DNA of 38,228 nucleotides from Clostridiales bacterium (GCA_004556345.1 SFHQ01000016.1:1-38228); one strand, 5' to 3'; counted from the stretch's first letter, positions 7,282 to 18,402 are shown. Notes: generated by a model not told the origin, from the sequence alone. Program-made: numbers and translations.

Positions 7282-7620
7282 TCAGCCGGGAGGCCAGGTC
7301 ATGTCCCGGCCGGCCAGGACGTGGAAATGCAGGTGGAAGACGCTCTGTCCCGCCTGCTCCCCGCAGTTGGACACCACGCGGAAGTCGGTGATGCCCTGCT
7401 CCTGGGTGATCTTGCTGATGACCTCGAAGCAGTGGGCCACCACGGCAGAGTTTTCCGGGGTAATGGCCCCGCAGGACTTGATGTGGGCCTTGGGGATCAC
7501 CAGAAAGTGCGTGGGGGCCTGGGGGTCGATGTCGTAGAAGGCATAGACCTGGTCATCCTCATAGACCTTCTTGGAGGGGATCTCTCCCCCCGCGATCTTG
7601 CAGAATAAGCAGTCGCTCAT
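7282..7620 (-). CDS. HIT family (HinT-like) purine nucleotide phosphoramidase
   Basis: This 112-residue protein has the N-terminal CLFCKIAGGEIPS zinc-type start and the histidine triad HLHFHV near residue 97, typical of cytoplasmic HinT/PKCI proteins. HinT hydrolyses AMP-lysine and aminoacyl-adenylates made by tRNA synthetases. It is therefore notable that it is the third gene after alaS, although such placement can be chance. The ribosome binding site AAAGGAG precedes ATG 7620. Confidence 0.95.
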   Translation of the reverse strand: MSDCLFCKIAGGEIPSKKVYEDDQVYAFYDIDPQAPTHFLVIPKAHIKSCGAITPENSAVVAHCFEVISKITQEQGITDFRVVSNCGEQAGQSVFHLHFHVLAGRDMTWPPG

Positions 7621-7650
7621 GGGGTTGCTCCTTTCGTGATTTTTTCTGGT

Positions 7651-7980
7651 TTATTGTTCGGGGACCACGGCGAAGAAGGTCAGGTCCCCGTCGCTGTCGT
7701 TGATGAGGCTGTGGGCGTGCCCCTTGGGGCAGTAGTGGCAAGCGCCGGGGGCGAGCAGCTCATAGACGCCGTCGCACAGGACCTTGCCCGTGCCGGCGAG
7801 GACATACAGCACCTCACAGTTCGTCTCGTGGGTGTGCAGCCCGATCGAGGCCCCGGCGGGGAGGCGGCCCTGCATGACCTTGCCCATCGCATCGGTGAAC
7901 ATATGGGCGTGGACCTCTTTCTCGCCCCCGCGCATGTGGGGGATGACGGTCTCGGGAATGGCAGAAAAGTCAATCAGCAT
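7651..7980 (-). CDS. Small cupin-domain protein
   Basis: This 109-residue single-domain cupin has motif 1 HTHETNCEVLYVLAGTG (metal-ligand pattern H-x-H-x4-E) and motif 2 PGACHYCPKGHAHSL. Single-domain cupins of this size bind a metal and may be dioxygenases, isomerases or ligand sensors; the substrate cannot be read from sequence. It lies between alaS and the HIT gene, with gaps of 19 and 30 bases, probably in one transcript. Confidence 0.85.
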   Translation of the reverse strand: MLIDFSAIPETVIPHMRGGEKEVHAHMFTDAMGKVMQGRLPAGASIGLHTHETNCEVLYVLAGTGKVLCDGVYELLAPGACHYCPKGHAHSLINDSDGDLTFFAVVPEQ

Positions 7981-7999
7981 AGCATCTTCTCTCCTTTGC

Positions 8000-10651
<2,652 letters not shown>

Positions 10652-10697
10652 AACATACCTCCGATGTGAAAATACAAAAAGACTGCAAAAACGGAAA

Positions 10698-10955
10698 CAA
10701 AAAAAGCCCCTCCCCACCATAGGGACGGAGCTTCACGCTGCGCGGTACCACCCTAATTTCACAGGCAGGCAACACACGCCTGTGATCTCAGTTCATTCTG
10801 TAACGGGAATGTCCCGGTCCGGTCCTCCCGGACGGCTCGGAAGTGGCTTTGCGCTGGGCTGGGCCGAGGGGCTTTCACCGCTCCCCCTCTCGCTTGGGCC
10901 GCCGCTGACGCATGGGCTTCCTCATGGCCATGATTACGTTATCATCGCTTGGTTG
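10698..10955 (-). promoter_or_regulatory. T-box riboswitch leader of alaS, GCC (Ala) specifier
   Basis: On minus, the exact T-box sequence AGGGTGGTACCGCG is at 10754-10741. It is followed by a terminator stem and T run (about 10737-10698) that competes with the antiterminator. Stem I can be drawn: GGAAG (10917-10921 region) pairs with CTTCC (10839-10843 region), and TGCG pairs with CGCA. This leaves a loop whose 3' strand is AAGCCA, so the specifier is GCC at 10847-10845, an alanine codon followed by the usual purine. GAGAG and GGTGAAAG of the distal stem are present near 10880-10895. Uncharged tRNA-Ala should stabilise antitermination. Confidence 0.93.
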
Positions 10956-10961
10956 TTTTCT

Positions 10962-10989
10962 ATTCTACCATGCTTTTTCCCGCTGTCAA
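10962..10989 (-). promoter_or_regulatory. Promoter of the alaS T-box transcript
   Basis: On minus, TTGACA (10989-10984), a 16-base spacer ending TGG and TAGAAT (10967-10962) give an extended -10 promoter. The transcript start would be near 10955. Confidence 0.8.
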
Positions 10990-11048
10990 GGGCGGAAATC
11001 GACGAATCCTCCGGGGATTTTGACGGAAAGATGGTGGAGGGCGCGAAA

Positions 11049-11082
11049 AACCGGCAGCAGGACGCGCCTTGCTGCCGGTTTT
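11049..11082 (-). terminator. Terminator after iorB
   Basis: A 10-base perfect stem (ACCGGCAGCA / TGCTGCCGGT) is flanked by A and T runs, 33 bases past the iorB stop. It could act in both directions. Confidence 0.85.
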
Positions 11083-11115
11083 GGGTTCCTTAGGAATGGG
11101 TTGGGATGGGTCTTC

Positions 11116-11691
11116 TCAGCCCTTCTGGCCCAGGGCGAAAGCGACCTTATTCAGCTCCAGGACCTTAGCGGGGACGTTGGCCTCCAGAGAGGCCTGCCAG
11201 GCCTCGGCAGGGATGTTGGGGAAATAATGGGACAGGCGGCCCATGAGGACCATGTTCACCGCCTTGGAGGACCCGGCCTGGTCGGCCAGGGCCAGGCAGT
11301 CCATGGCATCCACTTTGATGCCCTTGGCCCGCATCTTATCCACCAGATCCTCCGGGTACTTGGCCAGGCCCGCAATGACGGGCATAGGCTCCATCTGCTG
11401 GGTGTTGGTGACGATCTGGCCGGTGGGTTTCAGATACTCGATCCAGCGGGCGGCCTCCAGCAGCTCAAAGGAGACGATGAAGTCGGCCTCGCCCTTGTCG
11501 ATGATGGGCGAATAGACCTTGTCGCCGAACCGGACATAGGTGACCACGCTGCCGCCCCGCTGGCTCATGCCGTGGACCTCGGAGACCTTCACGTCATACC
11601 CGGCGTTCACCAGCAGGTGGCCCAGCATCTTGGAGGCCAGCAAGGAGCCCTGGCCCCCCACGCCTACGATCATAATATTCACAGTTTCCAC
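11116..11691 (-). CDS. iorB: Indolepyruvate:ferredoxin oxidoreductase, beta subunit
   Basis: This 191-residue gamma-type subunit starts METVNIMIVGVGGQGSLLAS and contains SEVHGMSQRGGSVVTYVRFG, both diagnostic of IorB/2-oxoacid oxidoreductase gamma domains. With IorA it oxidatively decarboxylates aryl pyruvates (indolepyruvate, phenylpyruvate, hydroxyphenylpyruvate) to aryl-acetyl-CoA and reduces ferredoxin. The start is GTG 11691, nine bases after GGAGG. It lies 20 bases after iorA and is the last gene of the operon before a strong terminator. Confidence 0.93.
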   Translation of the reverse strand: METVNIMIVGVGGQGSLLASKMLGHLLVNAGYDVKVSEVHGMSQRGGSVVTYVRFGDKVYSPIIDKGEADFIVSFELLEAARWIEYLKPTGQIVTNTQQMEPMPVIAGLAKYPEDLVDKMRAKGIKVDAMDCLALADQAGSSKAVNMVLMGRLSHYFPNIPAEAWQASLEANVPAKVLELNKVAFALGQKG

Positions 11692-11711
11692 TTGGCGTAT
11701 CCTCCTCAAAA

Positions 11712-13439
11712 TCAAACAGTCAAGGCGTCCCGGTGGCACATCTGCATGCACACCTGGCAGCCGATACATTGGGTCTTGTCGATCTCCGCCTTCCCGTCCC
11801 GCAGACTCAGGGCCGGGCAGCCGATGCGCATACACAGGCCGCAGCCGTTGCACTTGTCGTGGTCCACCTTCAGGGGGGCAGCCTTGGGGACCTCTTTCAG
11901 CATCACGCAGGGACTGCGGGTGATGATGACGGAGGGCTCCTCGGCAGCCAGTTCCTCTTTCAGGACCTGGTCCATCTCTTTCAGGTGGTTGGGGTTCACC
12001 ACCCGCACCCGCCGGAAGCCCACGGCCTTGCACAGGGCCTCCAGATCCACTTTCCCCGCCGGTTCGCCCCGGAGGTTCTTGCCGGTGGTGGGGTTCTGCT
12101 GGTGGCCGGTCATACCGGTGATGGAGTTGTCCAGGATCAGGACGGTGGAGTTGGTGCGGTTGTAGGCAATGTCCGTGATGCCGGTGATGCCGGAGTGGAT
12201 GAAGGTGGAGTCGCCGATCACGGCCACGCTGTTCTTCTCGTGGGCCGCGCCGCCGGCCAGATTAAAGCCGTGCAGACCGGAGCAGGAGGCCCCCATGCAG
12301 ACGTTCAGGTCCATGGCGTTCAGGGGCGGCATGACGCCCAAGGTGTAGCAGCCGATGTCGCCATAAACCATGCACTTATTTTTCGACAGGGTGTAGAACA
12401 CGCCCCGGTGGGGACATCCGGCGCACATGACGGGGGGACGACCGGGAATTTCGTCTTCCAGCGTGACGGTCTCCTTCTCCGGCCGACCGAGACAGCGGGC
12501 GACGACCCCCTGGGTCAGCTCGTCGATCATGGGCAGGACGTCTTTGCCGCTGACCTCCACGCCGATCTGCCGGCAGTGGTTCTCAATGATGGGCTCCAGC
12601 TCTTCCACCACCAGGACCTTGTCCACCTGGGCGGCAAAGTCCTGAATCTTCTGCACCGGCATCGGCCAGGACAGGCCCAGCTTCAGCACGCAGGCTTTGT
12701 CGCCAAAGACCTCGCGGACGTATTGATAGCTGGTGGAAGAGGTGATGATGCCGATGGAGGTATCCTCCCCCATCTCCATGCGGTTGAGGAAGGTGGTCTC
12801 TGCCAGCTCCGTCATGGCGGCGGTGCGTTCCTCGACGCGATGGTGCGCCTTCATGGAGTTGGTGGTCATCATGACCCGCAGAGGGTCCTTCACATACTCC
12901 CGCTTGGGGACCTCCTGCCGCTCTCCCTTCTCCACGATGCTTTGGGAGTGGGAGATCCGCGTACACATCCGCAGTAAGACGGGCGTGTGGTATTCCTCGG
13001 AGAGGCGAAACGCCTCCTTGGCAAAGGTCAGCGCCTCCTGGCTGTCCGAAGGCTCCAGCATGGGGACCTTGGCAGAGATGGCGTAGTGGCGGGAGTCCTG
13101 CTCGTTCTGGGACGAGAACATGCCGGGGTCATCCGCCACGCAGATGACGAGGCCCGACTCGACGCCCTGATAGGAAATGGTAAACAGCGGGTCCGCCGCC
13201 ACGTTCAGGCCCACGTGCTTCATGCAGCAGGCCGAGCGCACACCACCCAGGGCAGCCCCGTGGGCCACCTCCAGGGCGACCTTTTCATTGGGCGCCCACT
13301 CGCAGTAGATCTCCGGGTATTTGGCGGCTTCTTCGGTGATCTCCGTGCTGGGGGTACCGGGGTAGCTGGAGATCACGCCGCACCCGGCTTCGTATAGTCC
13401 ACGGGCAACGGCTTTGTTGCCCAGCATCAGTTCTTTCAT
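11712..13439 (-). CDS. iorA: Indolepyruvate:ferredoxin oxidoreductase, alpha subunit
   Basis: This 575-residue protein joins a pyrimidine-binding 2-oxoacid oxidoreductase domain (SSYPGTPSTEITE near the N-terminus) to a thiamine diphosphate domain (GDIGCYTLG about 363; GDSTF about 411 with a downstream DNSITGMTGHQ). A C-terminal 2x[4Fe-4S] ferredoxin domain follows (CNGCGLCMRIGC about 530 and CIGCQVCMQMC about 556). This is the standard IorA layout. ATG 13439 overlaps the yerC stop as ATGA, so translation is coupled. It sits with a CoA ligase and a TrpR-like regulator in one operon. Which aryl pyruvate is preferred cannot be read from sequence. Confidence 0.95.
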   Translation of the reverse strand: MKELMLGNKAVARGLYEAGCGVISSYPGTPSTEITEEAAKYPEIYCEWAPNEKVALEVAHGAALGGVRSACCMKHVGLNVAADPLFTISYQGVESGLVICVADDPGMFSSQNEQDSRHYAISAKVPMLEPSDSQEALTFAKEAFRLSEEYHTPVLLRMCTRISHSQSIVEKGERQEVPKREYVKDPLRVMMTTNSMKAHHRVEERTAAMTELAETTFLNRMEMGEDTSIGIITSSTSYQYVREVFGDKACVLKLGLSWPMPVQKIQDFAAQVDKVLVVEELEPIIENHCRQIGVEVSGKDVLPMIDELTQGVVARCLGRPEKETVTLEDEIPGRPPVMCAGCPHRGVFYTLSKNKCMVYGDIGCYTLGVMPPLNAMDLNVCMGASCSGLHGFNLAGGAAHEKNSVAVIGDSTFIHSGITGITDIAYNRTNSTVLILDNSITGMTGHQQNPTTGKNLRGEPAGKVDLEALCKAVGFRRVRVVNPNHLKEMDQVLKEELAAEEPSVIITRSPCVMLKEVPKAAPLKVDHDKCNGCGLCMRIGCPALSLRDGKAEIDKTQCIGCQVCMQMCHRDALTV

Positions 13440-13777
13440 GTGTTCCTCCGTGTTTCGTTGTCTTCCTGGGGGGCCGTCTCGCCCTCCTTGGTCTGCTCCA
13501 CCCGTTCCATCACCTCGGCCAAGGCTCCGGTGCCGTAGTTCAGGACCCGGTTGACCCGGCTGACCGTGGCGGAGCTGGCCCCGGTCTCGCTGAGGATGGT
13601 GGTGTAGACCTTGCCGGCGTGGAGCATCTTGGCCACGTCGAACCGCTGCTCCATGGCCCGCAGCTCGGTCACGGCGCACAGATCGTCAAAAAACCGGCAG
13701 CATTCCTCCACGCTATTCAGGGCGGCGATGTGCTCATATAGATCCAGGCTGCGCTCTTTCTTCTTTGCTCTCGGCAT
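13436..13777 (-). CDS. yerC: YerC/YecD family TrpR-related DNA-binding protein
   Basis: This 113-residue protein has the TrpR-superfamily helix-turn-helix (EECCRFFDDLCAVTELRAME, then ILSETGASSATVSRVNRVLN near residues 60-80), the hallmark of YerC/YecD. An acidic, Gln/Glu-rich tail follows. The ligand and regulon of YerC proteins are poorly defined. Here it is the second gene of an acyl-CoA ligase-yerC-iorA-iorB operon and overlaps iorA by ATGA. I infer it controls this operon, possibly in response to an aromatic amino acid or its 2-oxoacid. The gap to the ligase stop is 33 bases. Confidence 0.88.
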   Translation of the reverse strand: MPRAKKKERSLDLYEHIAALNSVEECCRFFDDLCAVTELRAMEQRFDVAKMLHAGKVYTTILSETGASSATVSRVNRVLNYGTGALAEVMERVEQTKEGETAPQEDNETRRNT

Positions 13778-13810
13778 GGCGTTTCCCTCCTTGCGGCGTA
13801 TGGCGTTGTC

Positions 13811-15445
13811 TTAGCTCCGGTTCTGCTGGGCCACCAGATGCTCGGCCCCGTAGCGCTTGCGCAGGACGGGCTTTTCGATCTTGCCGGTGGCGTTGCGGGG
13901 GATCTCGGCGAAGATGATCTTCCGGGGGCGCTTATACCGGGGCAGAGCCAGGCAGAAGTCATTGATCTCCGCCTCGTCGCAGACGGCACCGGGCTTGAGC
14001 TCGATGACTGCGCCGCAAATTTCGCCCAGACGCTTGTCGGGCAGGCCGATGACGGCCACGTCCTTGATCTTGTCGTTGGTGCGCAGGAAGTCCTCGATCT
14101 GGACGGGGTAGATGTTCTCGCCGCCGGAGACGACCACGTCCTTCTTCCGGTCCACCAGGAAGTAGAAGCCGTCGGCGTCCTGCATGGCCATGTCGCCGGT
14201 GTAGAGCCAGCCGTCCTTCAAGACCTCGGCGGTGGCTTCGGGGTTGTTGTAATAGCAGGTCATGACGCCGGGACCCTTCACGCACAGCTCGCCGACCTCG
14301 CCCTGGGGCACGGCGTTGCCCTGCTCGTCCACGACCTTGACCTCCCAGCGGTAGCCGGGGATGCCGATGGCACCGACCTTGTGGATGTTCTCCATGCCCA
14401 GGTGGACGCAGCCCGGGCCGGTGGACTCGGACAGGCCGTAGTTGGTGTCGTACTTGTGGTGGGGGAAATACTCCTTCCAGCGGCGGATCAGGGAGGGGGG
14501 CACGGGCTGGGCGCCGATGTGCATCAACTTCCACTGGTCCAGCTTGTAGTCGGACAGCTTGATGTCGCCCCGGTCCAGAGCGTCCAGAATGTCCTGCGCC
14601 CAGGGCACCAGCAGCCAGACGATGGTACATTGCTCGTCGGAAACAGCCTTGAGAATGATCTCCGGGGAGGTCCCCTTCAGCAGCACGGCCTTGCTCCCGG
14701 CGAACAGACTGCCCATCCAGTGGAACTTTGCGCCGGTGTGGTACAGGGGCGGGATACAGAGGAAGGTATCGTCATGCTGGATGTCATGGTGCTTCTGCTC
14801 CATCTCAGCGGCCTGGGTCAGGCTGCGGTGCTTATGTAGAATGGCCTTGGGGAAGCCGGTGGTGCCGGAGGAGAAGTAGATGGCGCCGTCGTCATCGTCG
14901 GTGATGAGGACCTGGGGAGGCGCAGAGGAGCAGTCGGCAGACAGCTCCCGGTAGCTCTCGGCAAAGGTCGGGCAGTTGTCGCCCACGTAGATGAGCAGGC
15001 GGCCCTTGCTCAGCTTCTCGGCCACGCTCTCGATCCGGCCGATGAACTCCGGCCCGAAGACCAGGACCTGGACCTCCGCCAGGTCGGCGCAGTATTCGAT
15101 CTCCTCGGCGGAGTAACGGAAGTTGAAGGGCACCGCCAAGGCCCCGGTCTTGAGGATGCCGAAGTAGATGGGCAGCCACTCCAGGCAGTTATACATCAGA
15201 ATGGCCACCTTGTCGCCCTTTTTCACGCCGCGGGAGAGCAGCATGTTGGCAAAGCGGTTGGCCTTTTCGTTAAAGACGTTCCAGGTGATCTCCCGGCGAT
15301 ACGGCTCGTCGGTGGTGGGCTGGATAAGGTCATATTCCTTCCAGGTCATCCGGCGGGTCTCTTTGATCTCAGGGTTCAGTTCCACCAGGGCGGTCTCGTT
15401 GCCGTAGAGCTTGACGTTGCGTTCCAAAAAATCAATAACGGGCAT
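13811..15445 (-). CDS. AMP-forming acyl/aryl-CoA ligase (ANL superfamily)
   Basis: This 544-residue adenylate-forming enzyme has A3 motif YFSSGTTGFPKA (about 188), NYGLSESTGPGC, YTGD (about 415), the hinge region DRKKDVVVSGGENIYP and the catalytic C-terminal lysine in NATGKIEKP (about 518). It activates a carboxylic acid with ATP and CoA. Specificity is not evident. In this operon it would act on aryl-acetic acids, linking free acids and the aryl-acetyl-CoA made by IorAB; run backwards it would yield ATP. A medium-chain fatty acid ligase is the alternative. ATG 15445 follows AAAGGA by eight bases, with a 5' leader of about 75 bases. Confidence 0.87.
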   Translation of the reverse strand: MPVIDFLERNVKLYGNETALVELNPEIKETRRMTWKEYDLIQPTTDEPYRREITWNVFNEKANRFANMLLSRGVKKGDKVAILMYNCLEWLPIYFGILKTGALAVPFNFRYSAEEIEYCADLAEVQVLVFGPEFIGRIESVAEKLSKGRLLIYVGDNCPTFAESYRELSADCSSAPPQVLITDDDDGAIYFSSGTTGFPKAILHKHRSLTQAAEMEQKHHDIQHDDTFLCIPPLYHTGAKFHWMGSLFAGSKAVLLKGTSPEIILKAVSDEQCTIVWLLVPWAQDILDALDRGDIKLSDYKLDQWKLMHIGAQPVPPSLIRRWKEYFPHHKYDTNYGLSESTGPGCVHLGMENIHKVGAIGIPGYRWEVKVVDEQGNAVPQGEVGELCVKGPGVMTCYYNNPEATAEVLKDGWLYTGDMAMQDADGFYFLVDRKKDVVVSGGENIYPVQIEDFLRTNDKIKDVAVIGLPDKRLGEICGAVIELKPGAVCDEAEINDFCLALPRYKRPRKIIFAEIPRNATGKIEKPVLRKRYGAEHLVAQQNRS

Positions 15446-15526
15446 AGTGACGGTCCTTTCTCTGTGACGGGTCCAAAGCGGATGCTTCATCCTTTACAGC
15501 TTTAAACCCTTAGTGCATTATGTTTT

Positions 15527-15555
15527 ACTCTAGCACGACAGAGCAGGAAAGTCAA
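15527..15555 (-). promoter_or_regulatory. Promoter of the CoA ligase-yerC-iorAB operon
   Basis: On minus, TTGACT (15555-15550), a 17-base spacer and TAGAGT (15532-15527). The -35 lies within the terminator stem of pepF, so the two units are tightly packed. Confidence 0.55.
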
Positions 15556-15576
15556 GGGAGCCGTTCGACTCCCTTG
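15553..15576 (-). terminator. Hairpin after pepF
   Basis: CAAGGGAG and CTCCCTTG form an 8-base stem 24 bases past the pepF stop. The T tail on minus is poor (ACTTTCC), so termination strength is doubtful. Confidence 0.45.
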
Positions 15577-15599
15577 CTGTTTCCGTCAAAAATTTTCCC

Positions 15600-17312
15600 T
15601 CAGGGCTGGTCCAGCTTGGCCTCCAGCTGCCGCAGCAGGGCCTCACTCTCCTGGGCCACGGCCTGCAAGGCCCCGGCCTGGAAGGGAGAGCGGAGGCCGG
15701 CCTCCTCCAGCAGGTCGGTAAAGACCTTCTCCCCGCCCTGGGAGAGGAAGCGAACGTAGCGGGCGAAGGCGTCCGCGTAGTCCTTCCGGCTCTCCAGCAG
15801 GAATTGCAGGGCTGCCGTCTGGGCCAGGCAGTAGTCGATATAATAGAACGGCGTCTCATAGATGTGCATCTGATACTGCCAGCGGGTCCCCTCTTCCAGG
15901 TAGGGGATGCCGTCAAAGGTGATGTGGGGGCGGAACTCGGCCTCCAGCTTCCGCCAGGCGGCCTTGCGCTCTTCGGGCGTCCAGTCGGGGTTTTCATAGA
16001 CCTGGCGCTGGAAGTCGTCCACGATGGTGCCGTAGGGCAGGAAGGACAGGGCATCCAGCAGGTGCATGAACTCATACCGCCCGGCGTCCTCGCCGAAGAA
16101 CTTGTCCATATAGGGCCAGGCAAAGAACTCCATGCTCATGGAGTGGGTCTCCGCCGTCTCCATGCCGCCCACGCCCAGCTCGACCACGAACTTGTTGTCG
16201 GCCGTCTTGTAGTCGGCGAAGGCGTGCCCGGCCTCGTGGGTGACCACATCCACGTCCCCGGCGGTGCCGTTGAAGTTGGCCAGAATAAAAGGCTGGTGGT
16301 AGGCGGGGAAATGGGTGCAGTAGCCGCCGCCCCACTTGTTCTTGCGGCTGTCCACGTCGAAGGCTTCTGTTTCCAGCATGAAGTCGATGAACTTCCCGGT
16401 CTCCTCGCTCATGTCGTGGTACATGGCGCGGGCGGCGGCGAAGATCTCCTCCTTGCCGCCCTTGGGGGCGGGGTCGCCCTGAGGGAAGATGAGGTCGTAG
16501 TCATAGAGCATCAGGGGCTCGACTCCCAGCTTCTCCCCGATCTCCTTCCGCAGGCGGGCCACCACGGGCACGATGTCCCGGCGGACATTCTCGCGGAACT
16601 GCTTCACTTCCTCCGGGCCGTAGCACAGGCGGCCCATGCGGTAGTAGCCCAGCTCGACGAAGTTCCGGTAGCCCATCTTCTTCGCCATCCGGTCGCGGAT
16701 GTGGACGAGCTGGTCGAAGAGGCCGTCCAGCTGCTCGCTGTGGGCTTTCAGGGTCTTGCCCAGGACCTCGTAGGCCTCTTTCCGGGTGGCCCGGTCGGGG
16801 GATTTGGCGTATTTCATCAGCATGGGCCGCGGCAGCTTTTCGCCCCGGAACTCGAACTCCATGCCCGCCATCATCTGGGAGTATTGGCTGACCACCTGAT
16901 TCTCTGCGATCATGTCCTCGATGATCTCCGGGGACATGGCTTTCAGCTCTACCTCAAAGGACCGGAAGACCAGGGGGATGATCTCACCCTGCTCCTCCAG
17001 CTCCTGGCGGAAGGGCGTGGCCAGCATGGCCTTGGTGTACTCTAAGAGATAGTTCTGGGCCTGGGGGCCGACCTCATCGTAATACTCTTTCTCCGCCAGG
17101 TAGAACGCATCTGCGGTGTTGATGCTGTACCGCATATAGGACAGGGCCTCGGCGGTCTCCCAGCGGATGATCAGGTCGTTGCACTTGTCTCTTGCCGCCA
17201 GCACTTCTTGGGCAGAGGCGGCGTTCTTCACCTGCTCGATGATGGCCGCGGCCTCTTTCCCAAAGTCCTCGATGGGCAGGCGGGTATACTCCAGTTCACT
17301 GACTTTTTTCAT
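15600..17312 (-). CDS. pepF: M3 family oligoendopeptidase (PepF-like)
   Basis: This 570-residue cytoplasmic zinc peptidase carries HEAGH in VVTHEAGHAFADY (about 357-369) with the downstream Glu in GGMETAETHSMSMEFF. The length and the N-terminal helical lid fit the M3B oligoendopeptidase F group, which trims short peptides. ATG 17312 overlaps the stop of the upstream P1 peptidase as ATGA. The two would thus be made together, suggesting a peptide-degradation unit. Confidence 0.93.
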   Translation of the reverse strand: MKKVSELEYTRLPIEDFGKEAAAIIEQVKNAASAQEVLAARDKCNDLIIRWETAEALSYMRYSINTADAFYLAEKEYYDEVGPQAQNYLLEYTKAMLATPFRQELEEQGEIIPLVFRSFEVELKAMSPEIIEDMIAENQVVSQYSQMMAGMEFEFRGEKLPRPMLMKYAKSPDRATRKEAYEVLGKTLKAHSEQLDGLFDQLVHIRDRMAKKMGYRNFVELGYYRMGRLCYGPEEVKQFRENVRRDIVPVVARLRKEIGEKLGVEPLMLYDYDLIFPQGDPAPKGGKEEIFAAARAMYHDMSEETGKFIDFMLETEAFDVDSRKNKWGGGYCTHFPAYHQPFILANFNGTAGDVDVVTHEAGHAFADYKTADNKFVVELGVGGMETAETHSMSMEFFAWPYMDKFFGEDAGRYEFMHLLDALSFLPYGTIVDDFQRQVYENPDWTPEERKAAWRKLEAEFRPHITFDGIPYLEEGTRWQYQMHIYETPFYYIDYCLAQTAALQFLLESRKDYADAFARYVRFLSQGGEKVFTDLLEEAGLRSPFQAGALQAVAQESEALLRQLEAKLDQP

Positions 17313-18304
17313 GAATTTTTATCCTTTCCAAACGGTAAGTCTCGGATCGCCGGGCGGCCGTGGAGGCTCTCGGCGGCCCTCACGCCCCGGCAAATGGCCT
17401 CTTCGACAGCGCGGGCGGCTAAGATGCCCACGGCATCCGGGTCGGCGGCGACGCTGCCGCAGGCCATGGCGAACATACTGTCCCCATCAAAGGTGGCGTT
17501 GGCGGGACGGACGGCGCGGGCGATGCCGTTCTGGGCCACGGCAGCGAGCTTCGCCGTCTGGGGCTTGGTCAGGGCGGCGTTCGTCACAACACAGCCGATG
17601 ACGGTGTTCTGCCCCACGAACTTCTCGCTGAACACATCCAGCTGCCGCTCCCCGTGGGCGATGAGCCACTCCTCGGAGTTGGCAAAGCCGGTGTTTTCGT
17701 CGTTTCTGGCCCCGGCGATGATCTGGCCGTGGTCCCACACGTCGCCCATGGCGTTGCAGGCGACCACAGCCCCCACCATCAGGTCCCCCTGGCGGTAGGC
17801 GCAGCAGCCGATGCCGCCCTTCATGGCGAACTTTGCCCCGCGAATTTTCCCCACCGTGCAGCCGGTGCCCGCGCCGAAGTTGCCCTCCTGCAAGGGGCCG
17901 CCCTGTAAGGCGGCTTCGCAGGCGGCGTAGCCCATGGCCCCGTCGGGGCGCACGTCCATGGCCCCGAACTTGAGGTCAAACAGGACGGCGGCACAGACGT
18001 TGGGGACCACCGTCACCAGCACGTCCCGGCCGATCTTCTCCTCCTCCAGTTTTTTCATCACGCCCCCGGCGGCATCCAGGCCAAAGGCGCTGCCCCCGGT
18101 GAGGACCACGGCGTGGACCACAGACCGGTTGCACAGCGGATCCAGCGCAGCGGTGTCCCGCGTGCCGGGGGACCCGCCCCGGATGTCCACACCGGTGACG
18201 GCTCCCTGGGGACATAGGATGACGGTGCAGCCGGTCCCGGCTGCCACGTCTTGCACCTGGCCGAAGGAAAAGCCGGGGATCTCGTGCAGTTCTATTCTTT
18301 CCAT
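17309..18304 (-). CDS. P1 family peptidase (DmpA/NylC-like, autoprocessing)
   Basis: This 331-residue N-terminal-nucleophile hydrolase of the DmpA/P1 fold contains VLTGGSAFGLDAAGGVM, GNFGAGTGCTVGK and CVVTNAALTK. In this fold the Ser/Thr before the last block (here Thr about 241) becomes the nucleophile after self-cleavage into two chains. Members are aminopeptidases acting on D- or beta-amino acid peptides, or nylon oligomer hydrolases; the substrate is unknown. ATG 18304 follows GGAGAG. A stem (CCCGC/GCGGG, about 18320-18345) ends just before the ribosome binding site on minus and could mask it. Confidence 0.9.
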   Translation of the reverse strand: MERIELHEIPGFSFGQVQDVAAGTGCTVILCPQGAVTGVDIRGGSPGTRDTAALDPLCNRSVVHAVVLTGGSAFGLDAAGGVMKKLEEEKIGRDVLVTVVPNVCAAVLFDLKFGAMDVRPDGAMGYAACEAALQGGPLQEGNFGAGTGCTVGKIRGAKFAMKGGIGCCAYRQGDLMVGAVVACNAMGDVWDHGQIIAGARNDENTGFANSEEWLIAHGERQLDVFSEKFVGQNTVIGCVVTNAALTKPQTAKLAAVAQNGIARAVRPANATFDGDSMFAMACGSVAADPDAVGILAARAVEEAICRGVRAAESLHGRPAIRDLPFGKDKNS

Positions 18305-18367
18305 CGTTCGTCTCTCCAACCCGCTTTTTTGAGACAAGGCGGGTCTTTTTTCATTTTTTGTGAAAAA

Positions 18368-18393
18368 CCGCGGAGGGGCGTACCCCTCCGCGG
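18368..18393 (-). terminator. Terminator of murC
   Basis: A perfect 11-base GC stem (CCGCGGAGGGG / CCCCTCCGCGG) with a 4-base loop is followed by TTTTT on minus, 10 bases past the murC stop. Confidence 0.9.
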
Positions 18394-18402
18394 CGAAGTT
18401 GC

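Noticed and set aside
18319..18352. Plus-strand terminator before the murC terminator
   Set aside because: A CCCGC/GCGGG stem with T run exists, but no plus-strand gene ends here. Recorded only as a possible stem near the P1 peptidase ribosome binding site.
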